Shown piece after piece: positions 26,280 to 36,400 of a DNA stretch of 64,000 nucleotides. The DNA comes from Paenibacillus pinisoli (GTDB lineage Bacteria; Bacillota; Bacilli; Paenibacillales; Paenibacillaceae). Both the position numbers and the translations under genes were made by a program. Within the stretch, counting starts at the first letter, position 1, and the number at the start of each line of letters is the position of its first letter. Under the pieces are notes generated by a model, which worked only from the letters and a program-made list of their open reading frames with translations, did not search any database and was not told the DNA's origin. The DNA is taken from positions 310,001 to 374,000 of the forward strand of contig NZ_QXQB01000002.1 of the NCBI RefSeq assembly GCF_003605435.1, given 5' to 3'.

Positions 26280-27824
26280 TTACTTTTGCGTGCTAAACCA
26301 TGCATTGGCGTCTTTGTTCATCGCATCGCCGCCATCTGCCTTCCATTTCGCCAAATAACTATCAAAGGTATCCAGTGACGCTGTTCCGGCGATGAATTGC
26401 AAATACGTATCGTTCGAGAACTTGGTCAGCTTCTGCGAATGCTCAGAGATGCTCGCAATCGGCGGAGCATTGGACAAACGGTCAATGACAAACAGTCCTT
26501 CTGCCAGCTGCTGCAGCTCTTCAAAGTAATTAAACAAGATCGGATCCTTCCTTACCCTCGCCTGCCAGTAACTCGCATAGACGCTTTCATCAACGCCAGT
26601 CAGATAGTAGCTTGCATTATTCAGATCATCAAAAGCGGGCAGAATCGGGAAGTATTTGCCGTCTTCGAACTTGTGATGAACGCCTTCTTGGCCGATAACA
26701 ATCTCTTTGAATAAATCCTTTTCCAATTTAAGATTCATATAATTCATTGCATGCTCTTTATTTACGGACCATTTCGGAATGGCCATAAAGTACGTAATGC
26801 CCGTGTTGACGCCAATCGTCGATACGCCTTGCTCATCCTTCAAGAATGGCAGCGTGACGAAATCCGCATCAGGGAAGTTTTTCTTCAAAGCGTTCACGAC
26901 CGATGGCGCACTCCACCAAGCCAAGCTCATCATGGCAGACTGGCCGCTTGTGAATCTCTCGATTGCAACAGAGCTTGTATTAATAGGCCACTCGGAGTCA
27001 AGCAATCCTTCTTTGTATAATTTATTCATGAAGGTCAAATATTCTTTCATCCTTGGATGCTCGGCCTGATGAATGACCCCTCCGTCCACTTCCAGCCAGG
27101 CATTGTTGGTCAGGGTGTTGGCAATTCCGAATGTGGATGCAATCTCAGGAATGACGCTCACCTGACCGGTTCCAGTGAAAGGAATAACCCCTTTCTTATC
27201 CTTGATGGCCTTGAGCACCGTGTACAGCTCGTCGCGGTTAGTAGGCACTTGCAATTGAAGCTCCTCGAGCCAATCCTTGCGAATGACAAGGCTGGAGCTG
27301 GCATAGATGCCGGTTCCGCCTTGCGGAATGGCGTAAATTTTCCCGTCTATCGTAGCGGCCGACCACGTCGTATCTTCAATGCCTGCTTTCAGATTGGAAC
27401 CATATTTGTCAATCAAATCGTTCAAAGGCTCCAAAGCGCCCGCTTCTGCCAAAGTGAAAAACTGCTCTTTGGTCAGCCGCATAATATCGTATTTTTCACG
27501 ATTGGACATCAGCAGATTCAACTTTTCATTGGGGAGCTCTTCAGGCAGCATATCGTAGGTCGTCTTATAGCCGGTTTTCTCCTCCAGGAATCCAGCCGTA
27601 AAGTAGGTATTAGGATCGAATCGGTCGAACGGCTGAAGCTGTCTGAGCTGCGGCTTCGTGCCGCTCAGGACATCCTCTGTGGATTCTGGCGCATTCGTCG
27701 CGTTCCCAGAGCTAGTCGGCGATGCCGTTTCCTTATTCGTGTTCTTTCCTCCATCGCCTGAGCTAGAGCATGCAGATACAATCATAACTGCGATCAACAT
27801 CAGCAGAGTAATCGTTTTCTTCAT
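26280..27824 (-). CDS. Extracellular solute-binding lipoprotein of a sugar ABC transporter
   Basis: A 514-aa family 1-type binding protein. The signal peptide ends in a lipobox (MIVSAC, Cys at about residue 20), followed by a Ser/Thr-rich linker, so it is anchored to the outer face of the membrane. The body resembles the LipO/YtcQ group that binds oligosaccharides. GGGAGG lies upstream of ATG 27824; the frame to 27866 is not supported. It follows two LplC/LplB-like permease genes and precedes the YesN-type regulator. No ATPase is encoded, as is normal for this group, which uses a shared MsmX-type ATPase. Confidence 0.94.
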   Translation of the reverse strand: MKKTITLLMLIAVMIVSACSSSGDGGKNTNKETASPTSSGNATNAPESTEDVLSGTKPQLRQLQPFDRFDPNTYFTAGFLEEKTGYKTTYDMLPEELPNEKLNLLMSNREKYDIMRLTKEQFFTLAEAGALEPLNDLIDKYGSNLKAGIEDTTWSAATIDGKIYAIPQGGTGIYASSSLVIRKDWLEELQLQVPTNRDELYTVLKAIKDKKGVIPFTGTGQVSVIPEIASTFGIANTLTNNAWLEVDGGVIHQAEHPRMKEYLTFMNKLYKEGLLDSEWPINTSSVAIERFTSGQSAMMSLAWWSAPSVVNALKKNFPDADFVTLPFLKDEQGVSTIGVNTGITYFMAIPKWSVNKEHAMNYMNLKLEKDLFKEIVIGQEGVHHKFEDGKYFPILPAFDDLNNASYYLTGVDESVYASYWQARVRKDPILFNYFEELQQLAEGLFVIDRLSNAPPIASISEHSQKLTKFSNDTYLQFIAGTASLDTFDSYLAKWKADGGDAMNKDANAWFSTQK

Positions 27825-27888
27825 ATGGTCGTAACCTCCCTTTGAATTGAACCAGCCTTCGTGCAATACCGTTGCCTATTCATTTCCT

Positions 27889-28773
27889 CTATCCTTTTAC
27901 AGAGCCAAGCATGACCCCCTTTACAAAATACTTTTGCAAGAAAGGATAAACCAGCAATATCGGTATGGTCGCGACGATGATCGACGCCGATTGAATCGCC
28001 TGCGGCGAAACATTCATCGCCATATTCACATCGATCGTATCCAGCTTCAAAAATATATTGTTGGCGGACGCCAGCAGTTCCTTGAGATAGAGCTGCAGCG
28101 GCTTCAGATCGGGACTATTGATGTAAATCATCGCGGTAAAAAAGTCATTCCAGAAGGCTACCGCATAGAACAAAGCAATCGTCGCAAGGACAGGCAGCGA
28201 TAGGGGCAGCACGACCTGGAAGAGCGTTCGAATATTGCTGGCTCCGTCAATCTTGGCCGATTCTTCTAATGCTTCCGGTATGTTTTCAAAGTAGCTTTTA
28301 ATAACCAGCATATTAAAAACACTGATCATGCCCGGCAAGAAAAGCACCGGCAGCGTATTCACGAGACCTAATTCTCTTATTAGCAAGTACGTAGGGATCA
28401 AGCCGCCGCTGAACAGCATCGTGAACACGAACATAAGAATAAAAATCTTGCGTCCCCGCAGCTTCGGCTTTGACAACGGATAAGCAGACAGCGATGTCAT
28501 AATGAGACTGAGCAGCGTGCCGACCACCGTTACGATAATCGAATTAATAAAAGCGCTTTGAAACAATTTGTCGCTCATTACATAGACGTACGTTCCGAAT
28601 TGCAAATCGACAGGCAGCAGATTGACTTGCCCCGATATAACCGCCGCCTCGCTGCTCAGGGACTTCGCTATCAAATTAAGGAACGGGAATATGGTGATAA
28701 CGCCCATAAAGATAAAGAACGTATAATTCGAAGCCACAAATACCTTGTCTAGAACCGATGTCTTTTGCCGCAT
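27889..28773 (-). CDS. Sugar ABC transporter permease, LplC/YtcP type
   Basis: A 294-aa inner-membrane permease with six predicted membrane segments. The ABC-coupling loop signature EESAKIDGASNIRTLFQVVLP is present near residue 190 (EAA loop). ATG 28773 follows AAAGGGGGC. It is the second permease of the pair and ends at a GSVKG-type C-terminus typical of the family. With the gene at 28788-29708 it forms the membrane channel for the binding protein at 26280-27824. Confidence 0.94.
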   Translation of the reverse strand: MRQKTSVLDKVFVASNYTFFIFMGVITIFPFLNLIAKSLSSEAAVISGQVNLLPVDLQFGTYVYVMSDKLFQSAFINSIIVTVVGTLLSLIMTSLSAYPLSKPKLRGRKIFILMFVFTMLFSGGLIPTYLLIRELGLVNTLPVLFLPGMISVFNMLVIKSYFENIPEALEESAKIDGASNIRTLFQVVLPLSLPVLATIALFYAVAFWNDFFTAMIYINSPDLKPLQLYLKELLASANNIFLKLDTIDVNMAMNVSPQAIQSASIIVATIPILLVYPFLQKYFVKGVMLGSVKG

Positions 28774-28787
28774 AAGAAGCCCCCTTT

Positions 28788-29708
28788 CTACCAAATGCCC
28801 CGTTTAAGAAACTTCCGGCTTAAATAATTTCCTGTAATGATCAGAATAAAACCGATTACGGAATCAAATAGTCCGACCGCTGTCGAAAAGCTGTAATCCT
28901 GCTGGCCAAGACCGATCCGATAAACGTAAGTGCCAATGACATCCGCAACCTCATATACGATAGAGTTGTACATGACGAGAATTTGTTCCGTGCCTGCCTC
29001 CAATATATTGCCGAGGCGAAGGATGAACATAAGGATAATGATCGGCACCAAGCCGGGGAGCGTAATATGCCAGATCTGTCTGAATCTGCTGGCTCCATCG
29101 ATTTTGGCTGCTTCGTACAACTGAGGATCAATGGTGGCAATGGAAGCCAGATAAATAATCATCCCCCAGCCAACTTCCTTCCATCCCGCGGAGGAAATAA
29201 GCACCGACCGGAATACCTCCGTATTCATGAAGAACGCGATAGACTCTCCGCCTAATCCGACAATCATCTTATTAATCAACCCGCCATTAGTGGACAGGAG
29301 CTGCAGGAATAAACCGCTTACAATTACCCATGATAAAAAATGAGGCAAATATACAATCGTTTGGATTCCGCGTTTAAACACCATATTTTTAATCTCATTC
29401 ATCAGTACGGCCAATATAATCGGCAAAGGAAATAGAAAGAAGATCTTGTAGATGCTAATAATCAAGGTGTTTTTAAACACTCTCGCAAAATCCTCGGATA
29501 AGAACAGCTTCTCGAAATGTTCCATGCCAACCCATGGACTTGCCGCCAATCCGTCATAAATGTTGAAGTCTTTGAACGCAATAACAATCCCATACATCGG
29601 CGTGTACTTGAACAGAAGTAAAAAGAGTATTCCTGGAATGAGCATCAGATACAAATCCCATTCTCTCACTACATCAAGCCGAAGCCTTTTAAAGTAGGAT
29701 GGGGTCAT
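28788..29708 (-). CDS. Sugar ABC transporter permease, LplB type
   Basis: A 306-aa membrane protein with six membrane segments, the LplB-type start (YLMLIPGILFLLLFKYTPMYG) and the EAA coupling loop YEAAKIDGASRFRQIWHITLPG. AAAGGAGG six bases before ATG 29708 fixes the start; the frame extends upstream to 29759. It is the first gene of the transporter operon and is separated from the kinase gene by a terminator at 29813-29858. Confidence 0.94.
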   Translation of the reverse strand: MTPSYFKRLRLDVVREWDLYLMLIPGILFLLLFKYTPMYGIVIAFKDFNIYDGLAASPWVGMEHFEKLFLSEDFARVFKNTLIISIYKIFFLFPLPIILAVLMNEIKNMVFKRGIQTIVYLPHFLSWVIVSGLFLQLLSTNGGLINKMIVGLGGESIAFFMNTEVFRSVLISSAGWKEVGWGMIIYLASIATIDPQLYEAAKIDGASRFRQIWHITLPGLVPIIILMFILRLGNILEAGTEQILVMYNSIVYEVADVIGTYVYRIGLGQQDYSFSTAVGLFDSVIGFILIITGNYLSRKFLKRGIW

Positions 29709-29812
29709 TGAATCCCTCCTTTGCCTGTTGTTATCCCTCATTTTAGGGAGTAAAGGCATGAATGAATAGGGGAGGATGTTGCGGTGTTTTGGTAATTTGA
29801 TGACTATGAAAC

Positions 29813-29858
29813 AAAAAGAAAGGCCTGGACAGAGCGTCTATACGCTCCGTTCAGGCCG
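29813..29858 (-). terminator. Terminator of the kinase operon
   Basis: On the minus strand GGCCTG/CAGGCC and GAGCGT/ACGCTC form a long stem, followed by TTTCTTTTTG. It overlaps the last codons of the histidine kinase gene and separates it from the permease operon. Confidence 0.85.
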
Positions 29859-31683
29859 GCTTCTCCATCAATCTTTCGAGTGGGATTTGCAGGGTTATCG
29901 TCGTTCCTTCCTGCCAGACGCTATCCATGAACAGCATCGCGTCTATGCCATAATAAAGCTTCATTCGTCCAACTACGTTTCTGATGCCGAATAAATCCTT
30001 CACTGAGTTTTCCGTAATCGTCACCAAATTTTCCTGGCGATTCAGCTTTTCGATTTCGCTGCGAATAAAGTCGAGCCTCTCCTCGCTGATGCCCATTCCA
30101 TTATCTTTCACCGTCAGACAGAGGCTGCCCTCCTGCAGGCTGCTCGATATGACTAATTCCCCGCCCGTGCCTCGTTTCTCGAGGCCATGCAGTATCGCAT
30201 TTTCTACAACGGGCTGAAGGAGCAGCTTCAAGACCCGGAGCTCTTTCGTATCCTCCGCAATATCGAAGCGGACCGTGAACTGGTCCATAAAGCGAAACTG
30301 CTGTACGCGCAAGTAGTATTCAAGATGCGTAACCGTCTCCGCTACTGTAAATACCTCCCGTCCCTTGCTTAAGCTCAGACGGAAGAACTTCGATAGATTC
30401 AGCACCATTTCACTAATTTCGTTCACATCATAGTTTTTTGCGGTCCAGTAAATGGAGTCCAGCGTATTGTACAGAAAATGGGGATTAATTTGCGAATGCA
30501 GAAATTTCAATTCGGTTTTGCTGGATTGCAGCTGATGCTCATAGACATCACGAATAAGCAGCTGCTGCTCGGCGATCATCTGATTGAAAGCGTCCGTCAA
30601 CGCGCCGAATTCATCTGACCGTTTACGGGTTAGCCGGATGCTCAGCTTTCCCATCCTCATTTGCTTCATGCCGAAGATCAGCTCTCTTAAAGGCGATGAA
30701 ATCCACTTGTAGACACCATAAGAAATAAACAGGGCGAGTATAATGCTTATTCCAATAATAAGATTCGTAATTTGAGAGAGCTGCCTCGATTTCTGATACA
30801 GCTCCAGCTCGGGCTGGATCATCACGATCGACCATCCGGTGCTCTCGGACTGCATCCGCCATACAAGCATATCTTTGCCTGCCCGCTTCTCTCCGCTGCT
30901 GGAATCCCCCCACTCATCCCTCAGGTAGTTCTGATCCGTGCCCGCTACGAGCTCGCCATCAGCCGAATACAAATAGATGGAAGAACCGGGGGACGGCTGC
31001 ACGCTTTGAATCCGCTCCTGAAGCAGCCCTCTATCTACCGTTAGCACCAGAACATTGGCGGCATCCTCTTTATTTTGCAAATCCATCAGTCTCATGAAAG
31101 AAATCGTCTCCAGACCGAAGAGGTTCTCTTCACCCGGGAGGGGGTTGTAAAGCACCGTTTTGCCATTGGCCTTCAGGACGGCTTGATACCAAGATTCGTT
31201 ATCGTGCTCCAGTATTCTCGCGCCATATTGAGTAGATATCAGCATGCCCGATGCGGAATGCAGAATCGAAACCTCCCGAATATGTCCATTAATAGCCACA
31301 ACATTCGTCAGACGATCCATAACCGAATATAAGCCGTACAGATCCGATGTTAATAGAATAGCGTTCGCTTCGTGCAAAATCGGCTTTATGCTATAATCCA
31401 TCGACAGCAGAACAATTAAATTTTCCAGATCCTGAAGGGAAATATCGATATTGTCCAACACCGATTGCAAGCTGGTTTCTGTCCGCTCATCCGTCTGCTT
31501 CTCTAAAATATCCATGGAGCTAATGTTTGAAAACAAGCTGATGCCCACTAGCGGGACCAAGATAAGCAAAAAATAAAGGGTCAGCCGGATTTGGATACGC
31601 TGGCGGTAAGCACTCGAAAGGGTGGTCCATACTTTTTGCAATCTCTTAGTCCGCCCCTTTCGTATGAAGCCTATACCAATCAT
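29851..31683 (-). CDS. YesM-type sensor histidine kinase
   Basis: A 610-aa membrane sensor kinase. A membrane segment (about 35-55) is followed by an extracellular sensor domain (about 60-300), a second membrane segment (about 302-322, LIIGISIILALFISYGVYKW), a HAMP domain and the His_kinase/HATPase pair: QINPHFLYNTLDSIYW holds the phosphorylated His, and KDNGMGIS is the ATP-binding motif. Its start overlaps the end of the upstream binding protein gene by 38 bp, so the two are translationally linked. The start ATG 31683 has only a weak GAAGTG upstream. The partner is the YesN-type regulator at 24524-26128. Confidence 0.94.
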   Translation of the reverse strand: MIGIGFIRKGRTKRLQKVWTTLSSAYRQRIQIRLTLYFLLILVPLVGISLFSNISSMDILEKQTDERTETSLQSVLDNIDISLQDLENLIVLLSMDYSIKPILHEANAILLTSDLYGLYSVMDRLTNVVAINGHIREVSILHSASGMLISTQYGARILEHDNESWYQAVLKANGKTVLYNPLPGEENLFGLETISFMRLMDLQNKEDAANVLVLTVDRGLLQERIQSVQPSPGSSIYLYSADGELVAGTDQNYLRDEWGDSSSGEKRAGKDMLVWRMQSESTGWSIVMIQPELELYQKSRQLSQITNLIIGISIILALFISYGVYKWISSPLRELIFGMKQMRMGKLSIRLTRKRSDEFGALTDAFNQMIAEQQLLIRDVYEHQLQSSKTELKFLHSQINPHFLYNTLDSIYWTAKNYDVNEISEMVLNLSKFFRLSLSKGREVFTVAETVTHLEYYLRVQQFRFMDQFTVRFDIAEDTKELRVLKLLLQPVVENAILHGLEKRGTGGELVISSSLQEGSLCLTVKDNGMGISEERLDFIRSEIEKLNRQENLVTITENSVKDLFGIRNVVGRMKLYYGIDAMLFMDSVWQEGTTITLQIPLERLMEKPA

Positions 31684-33190
31684 TCACTTCATTCGTAATT
31701 TCCCAGCCGCCATTCGTAATCCACTGCTTCGCAAACTTTTCGAATTCCTGGTCAACGCTTAATCCCATAATGATTTTCAAATAGGTCTCTTCCTCCAGCT
31801 TCAGAAGCTGGGAGCCGTATTTTCTCATGGACACGGTCTGGGGTCCGCGATAATCGCTGTGAAGCACATTTTGGACGATATACTCCACGTTTTCATTCAA
31901 ATCATATTGCTCGCCGAGAGAGCTCAGACGATCCCTGCGAACAGCCCCATCATTCGGATCAGCTAATGCATGCAGCGTGCCGCGATAGATATGTTTTTCA
32001 TGCTCCTCGAAATTGGTGACCATCATGCCGTTCTGCTTCGTCCATACTTCGCCCTCGAAACCCAGCTTTAATTCCCGATATCCTTCTCCTGCAATGAAAT
32101 GGAGCACTTCAATCACTTCCTTCGCATGAAGGCTCCCCTTCGGAATGACACTATAGGACTGAATCAGGTCATATTCAGCGGTCCCGTATTCTCCATCGTA
32201 GCCGATAGGGTATTCCAATCGAATCCACTCCGCCTTGGGATCCTTTTTCATATTTTCAAGAATAGGCCCCCGCGTATCATACCAAGCAGCCGAAAACAAA
32301 CCTACCCGGCCATCAATAATTTTGTCTTTGAAGCTGCTCAATTTGTTCAGAATAAACTCCCTGTCGAGTATCCCATCCCCGTACAGCTTCGCCAGATAAG
32401 CAAGCGCGCTTTTCGCTTCCGGTAAAATCCCGCTGTATACGAGCTTCCCGTCCCTTTCCTTCCACATGCTGATTTGACTTAGCCCGCGCGGAACTCCGAA
32501 AGCGCCGAAGAATGGAGCTGTGCGCGACAGCCCTGATGGAATAATGGTAAGCCCATAGGTGTCATTCACTCCGTTTTGATCGGGATCTCCATATGTAAAC
32601 GCATACATGACATCGTAATATTGCTCCAATGTGCGCGGCGGCTCTAAGCCCAACGCATCCAGCCAGTCTTTGCGCGCATAGATCACTTCATTGCCGGATA
32701 CTTCATTCAGGCTGGGGATTGCATAGATTTGGCCGTTAAAGGTAACCGCCTCCCATGCTTCCTTCGGGAATATCTGGAACAGCTCTGGAGCGTGGGCTTC
32801 AATAAGATCATCAAGCGGCAGCAGCGCTTGCTCCGTCACATATTTGTATACCCACATTGGATCCGCTGTTTGAATGAGATCCGGCTGATCCGATGAATTC
32901 ATAATCGTATTCAGCGTTTCTTGATAACCATTGAACGGCGGAAGCATGAAAGAGATATTGATTCCTGTGGCATTCTCAATGTAACTCAGGTAAGGATTAT
33001 GATTTTCATCCATTCCCTCTGGAAATTTGCGGTCTGAATTATTGACTACCATTCTGATCGTTTTCCTGCTGCTATCGGATATTCCATCCCCGCTTTCGTC
33101 TGCTGACAGGGAACCAGAATCACAGCCAGCCAAGAGACTAATGGCCATGACAACGCTTAGCTTGATGATCGTCATCGGATGTATGCTCAC
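31646..33190 (-). CDS. Extracellular solute-binding lipoprotein paired with the sensor kinase
   Basis: A 514-aa binding protein with a lipoprotein signal (LLAGC at about residue 22) and the same group fold as the transporter protein at 26280. It begins at GTG 33190 with GGAGG eight bases upstream, and that GTG overlaps the stop of a 60-codon frame (GTGA). It is in one operon with the YesM-type kinase and has no permease beside it. It could present ligand to the kinase rather than to a transporter, as XylFII does for LytS in clostridia; this is inference from gene order. Confidence 0.9.
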   Translation of the reverse strand: MSIHPMTIIKLSVVMAISLLAGCDSGSLSADESGDGISDSSRKTIRMVVNNSDRKFPEGMDENHNPYLSYIENATGINISFMLPPFNGYQETLNTIMNSSDQPDLIQTADPMWVYKYVTEQALLPLDDLIEAHAPELFQIFPKEAWEAVTFNGQIYAIPSLNEVSGNEVIYARKDWLDALGLEPPRTLEQYYDVMYAFTYGDPDQNGVNDTYGLTIIPSGLSRTAPFFGAFGVPRGLSQISMWKERDGKLVYSGILPEAKSALAYLAKLYGDGILDREFILNKLSSFKDKIIDGRVGLFSAAWYDTRGPILENMKKDPKAEWIRLEYPIGYDGEYGTAEYDLIQSYSVIPKGSLHAKEVIEVLHFIAGEGYRELKLGFEGEVWTKQNGMMVTNFEEHEKHIYRGTLHALADPNDGAVRRDRLSSLGEQYDLNENVEYIVQNVLHSDYRGPQTVSMRKYGSQLLKLEEETYLKIIMGLSVDQEFEKFAKQWITNGGWEITNEVNDWYRLHTKGAD

Positions 33191-33369
33191 AGCGATGCCT
33201 CCTTCACTCCTTGTAGATTGAATAGAGCGGTATCCTTAAGTAACTTTGACATCGCTTTTACATTTTCCTCTTTTAGAGCTTCCCGATGCTGACAACCGGA
33301 CTTTTGGAACACGCGCTTTTCAGGTGCTTCCATTACAAATGTCATCGATGTTCTATAAGTTGTCATCAT
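33187..33369 (-). CDS. Possible small open frame coupled to the binding protein gene
   Basis: A 60-codon frame begins at ATG 33369 with AGGGGCG upstream and ends in a TGA that overlaps the GTG start of the solute-binding protein. Composition is mixed (basic and polar, one Cys) with no domain I recognise. The ribosome-site spacing is short. It may be a leader frame that couples translation, or chance. Confidence 0.25.
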   Translation of the reverse strand: MMTTYRTSMTFVMEAPEKRVFQKSGCQHREALKEENVKAMSKLLKDTALFNLQGVKEASL

Positions 33370-33443
33370 CGCCCCTATAATCCGGAAAGCGCCCCCGCCT
33401 ATAATGAAAGCGTATCCAAACTACTGCAAAGGAAGGTGGATTT

Positions 33444-36400
33444 ATGAGAAAGTATGGAAGAAATTTAATACCTTTTCTTATCGCCTGCTTGCTTGCTTCA
33501 GTGTTTTCGAATGGGGTGGTAATGGCGCAGGCTGAAGGCGAAGCCGCTTCTGACGACGATTCGGTGTATGCCGTCGCTGCGGACGGCAGCACCAAGCTGA
33601 TGCTCAATTACATCAATACAAATGTGGATAGCCCACAGCAGAAGGATTACTTAGCTTTGTTCACAAGCGGGACGAGCGTGACGAACGTAACCGGAAATAG
33701 CAACGAGGTCTTTGTCAAAAGCACGAATGCTGCCATCCAAGTCGATGCGAATGGCGTCATACTTAAGTTCATCGGACCGCAAGGAGGCATTGATCCCGCG
33801 ACGAATAAACCCAGAGCTTGGGACGCTGCACAGCAAGTGACGATTCCGCCCGGCGGCTACGTTATTCTTGCCAACGATGACAATTGGCTGGACAAAGACT
33901 TTCGCAAGGCATTATATCATACTTTTCAGACTGAAGACGTCATTACTCTCGAAAAAGGCGGTGCCATCGTGACAGCGGAGGATTTCATACCGAACGAAAG
34001 CGGAGGCGATCTGATCGAGATTGAAGCGCCGCCTGCGGATGTTACCGTCATTGTCGAGGGGCCTAAGAAACCCATTGATTATATCGACACAGATGTGTCC
34101 TCCATTCCTAATATCATTGCCTTATTCACGACCGAATACGGAACGAAGGTCTCCGTCAGAAATACCAATGTCGCGATTCAAGTCGATGCGACCGGCAAGG
34201 TGACCACGATGTTCAATGCGGCAACCGGCAACTCCGCGCCATCATGGTCGCAAGGCGGCGACCTTGACATTCCGCCAGGCGGATATGTCGTCATGGCTCA
34301 AGACAATAGTTATGCCACCTATGATATCAAAAAATATTTGGCCACCAAGTTTAAGGTTGGCGATACGGTGAAGCTGCGGAAGAACGGAAATGTTGTAGCG
34401 GTCACTGATTTAATGAAAGGCACGGGCGCCGTTCCGCGTATGGAGCTTGATGGAATGAACATGTATACGACTCCGGCCACAACCTCGACCGTATCAGGCA
34501 AAGTGACCAATCAGACTGGCGCATCCGTTGCGATTGACGGACAATCGGCGGTATTGCAAGCAGACGGCACATTCAGCCTGCAACTCCCTCTTGCCGCCGG
34601 CCCGAACTATCTCGATGTCGTGTTGTCCAAAGACGGCTCCGCCCTGGATACCAAATCTATCATTGTCTACAGCAGGCCTTCCCTGAATAATGACAAACAA
34701 ATTATGTTATGGGTGGATCAAGCATCGAACGCCAAGAAGCTCCAGTCAAGCGAGAGCGTCCTCCAATTTCTGAACAAAGCGAAGGACGCCGGGGTCACAG
34801 ACGTTATGTTTGATGTGAAAGGCGTCGAAGGCTACGTTTCCTATAAGAAAAATGATTTGACCGGCCGGCCGTATGTCAGCGAGATGGTTGCGGGCGATCG
34901 GAAAGGCTCCAATCCCGATCTGGACCTGCTTCAATTATTCCTGGAGCACGGCCATGCGCTTGGGCTGAAGGTTCATGCCGCATTTAATGTATTCGCAGAA
35001 GGCTCTATCGCCGTGAAGGACTTCGCGATCATTCACGAGCATCCGGAGTGGGAGGAGCATGTATTCCGTCCGGAAGACAACGGGCAAATATTGGCATTAA
35101 GAGAAAGCGAATATGGCAAAAAAGGCTTGTCAGACGCTTCTGGCGGCGCCGCTGTATTATTCGTTAATCCGGCCAACGATGATACGCGCCAGTTCCAATT
35201 GAAGACCTTCGAGGAAGTGCTGAAGAACTATGATGTAGACGGCATTGTTCTCGACCGGGCCCGCTACGATAACGAAACAGCCGACTTCAGCGATATTACG
35301 AAGGCCAAATTCGAGGCATTCCTGGAACAGCGCGGAAAATCGCTTGTCAACTGGCCGAATGATATTTTTCATTACGTGAACGGCAATCGGGTGAATGGTC
35401 CGCTTATCCAAGACTGGTGGGAGTTCCGGTCTGCCACGATTACAAGCTTTGTAGAGGAGACGAGAGCGCTTGTTGACCGCTATTCTGCAGAGAAAGAGAA
35501 GAAGATTGAAACCTCGGCTTATGTTGGCGCATGGTTCGAATCCTATTATTTGAATGGCGTCCATTGGGGAAGCAAAGACTTCCGCTATAACGACCGTCTC
35601 AAATTCCCGAACGATACCATTTACACGGAGGAGTATTACAACACCGGATATATAAGCCAACTGGATTTTCTAATGGTAGGAACCTACTATAGCACGCCTC
35701 AAGAAATTCAGCGTTACATTACGCTGGATTCGATCGTAACCAATGGCGAGGTCCCGCTTTATTCGGGCATGGCCTTGTCTAATCTGCAGTCCCCTGCTCT
35801 CCAGCGGGAAATCTTCCAGACTGCGCTTGGCAGCTCGAACGGCTTAATGTTGTTTGATGCGTCTCTTGCCAATTGGCCGATCATTAAAGCCTCTATTCAG
35901 GACAAGGAATATATAAAGGACTACCAGCTGGGAATGAGTGTCCCGGGTGATCCTTCATCCTTTATCGAGGGCAGCTTTTACAATACAAGCCGCAATCTCG
36001 GCGACCTGAACGTGATGGATGAAGAATTCGGAACCTCAACCGGCACCAACAAGTTTGGCGTTGAGGTTGTTGTGGATGACTCCGGAAAAGTGACGAAGGT
36101 GGTCAACAAAACACAAGCCATCAACTGGAATTGGGGGGTGCCTGAGGACAACAACAGCGCGATTCCGCCTGGAGGCATGGTCATATCCGCGCTCGACGAG
36201 AACGGCGTTCGCACGAAGCGGCAGCTTGTCGCTAACACGTATGATGTAGGAGACAATATCAGAGCGGCTGCGCTTACCGGCTACATGGACTATGACGGCA
36301 AAACAGTGTCGACCGCCAATGCCACGCTGAAAGGAAATATTAAAGTATTAGGCCCAGGCTCGAAAGTGGAAGTCTACCTTAACGACAATAAGGCGACCGT

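Noticed and set aside
29776..29994. A plus-strand 72-codon frame over the kinase 3' end
   Set aside because: It runs antisense through the terminator stem and lacks a ribosome binding site.
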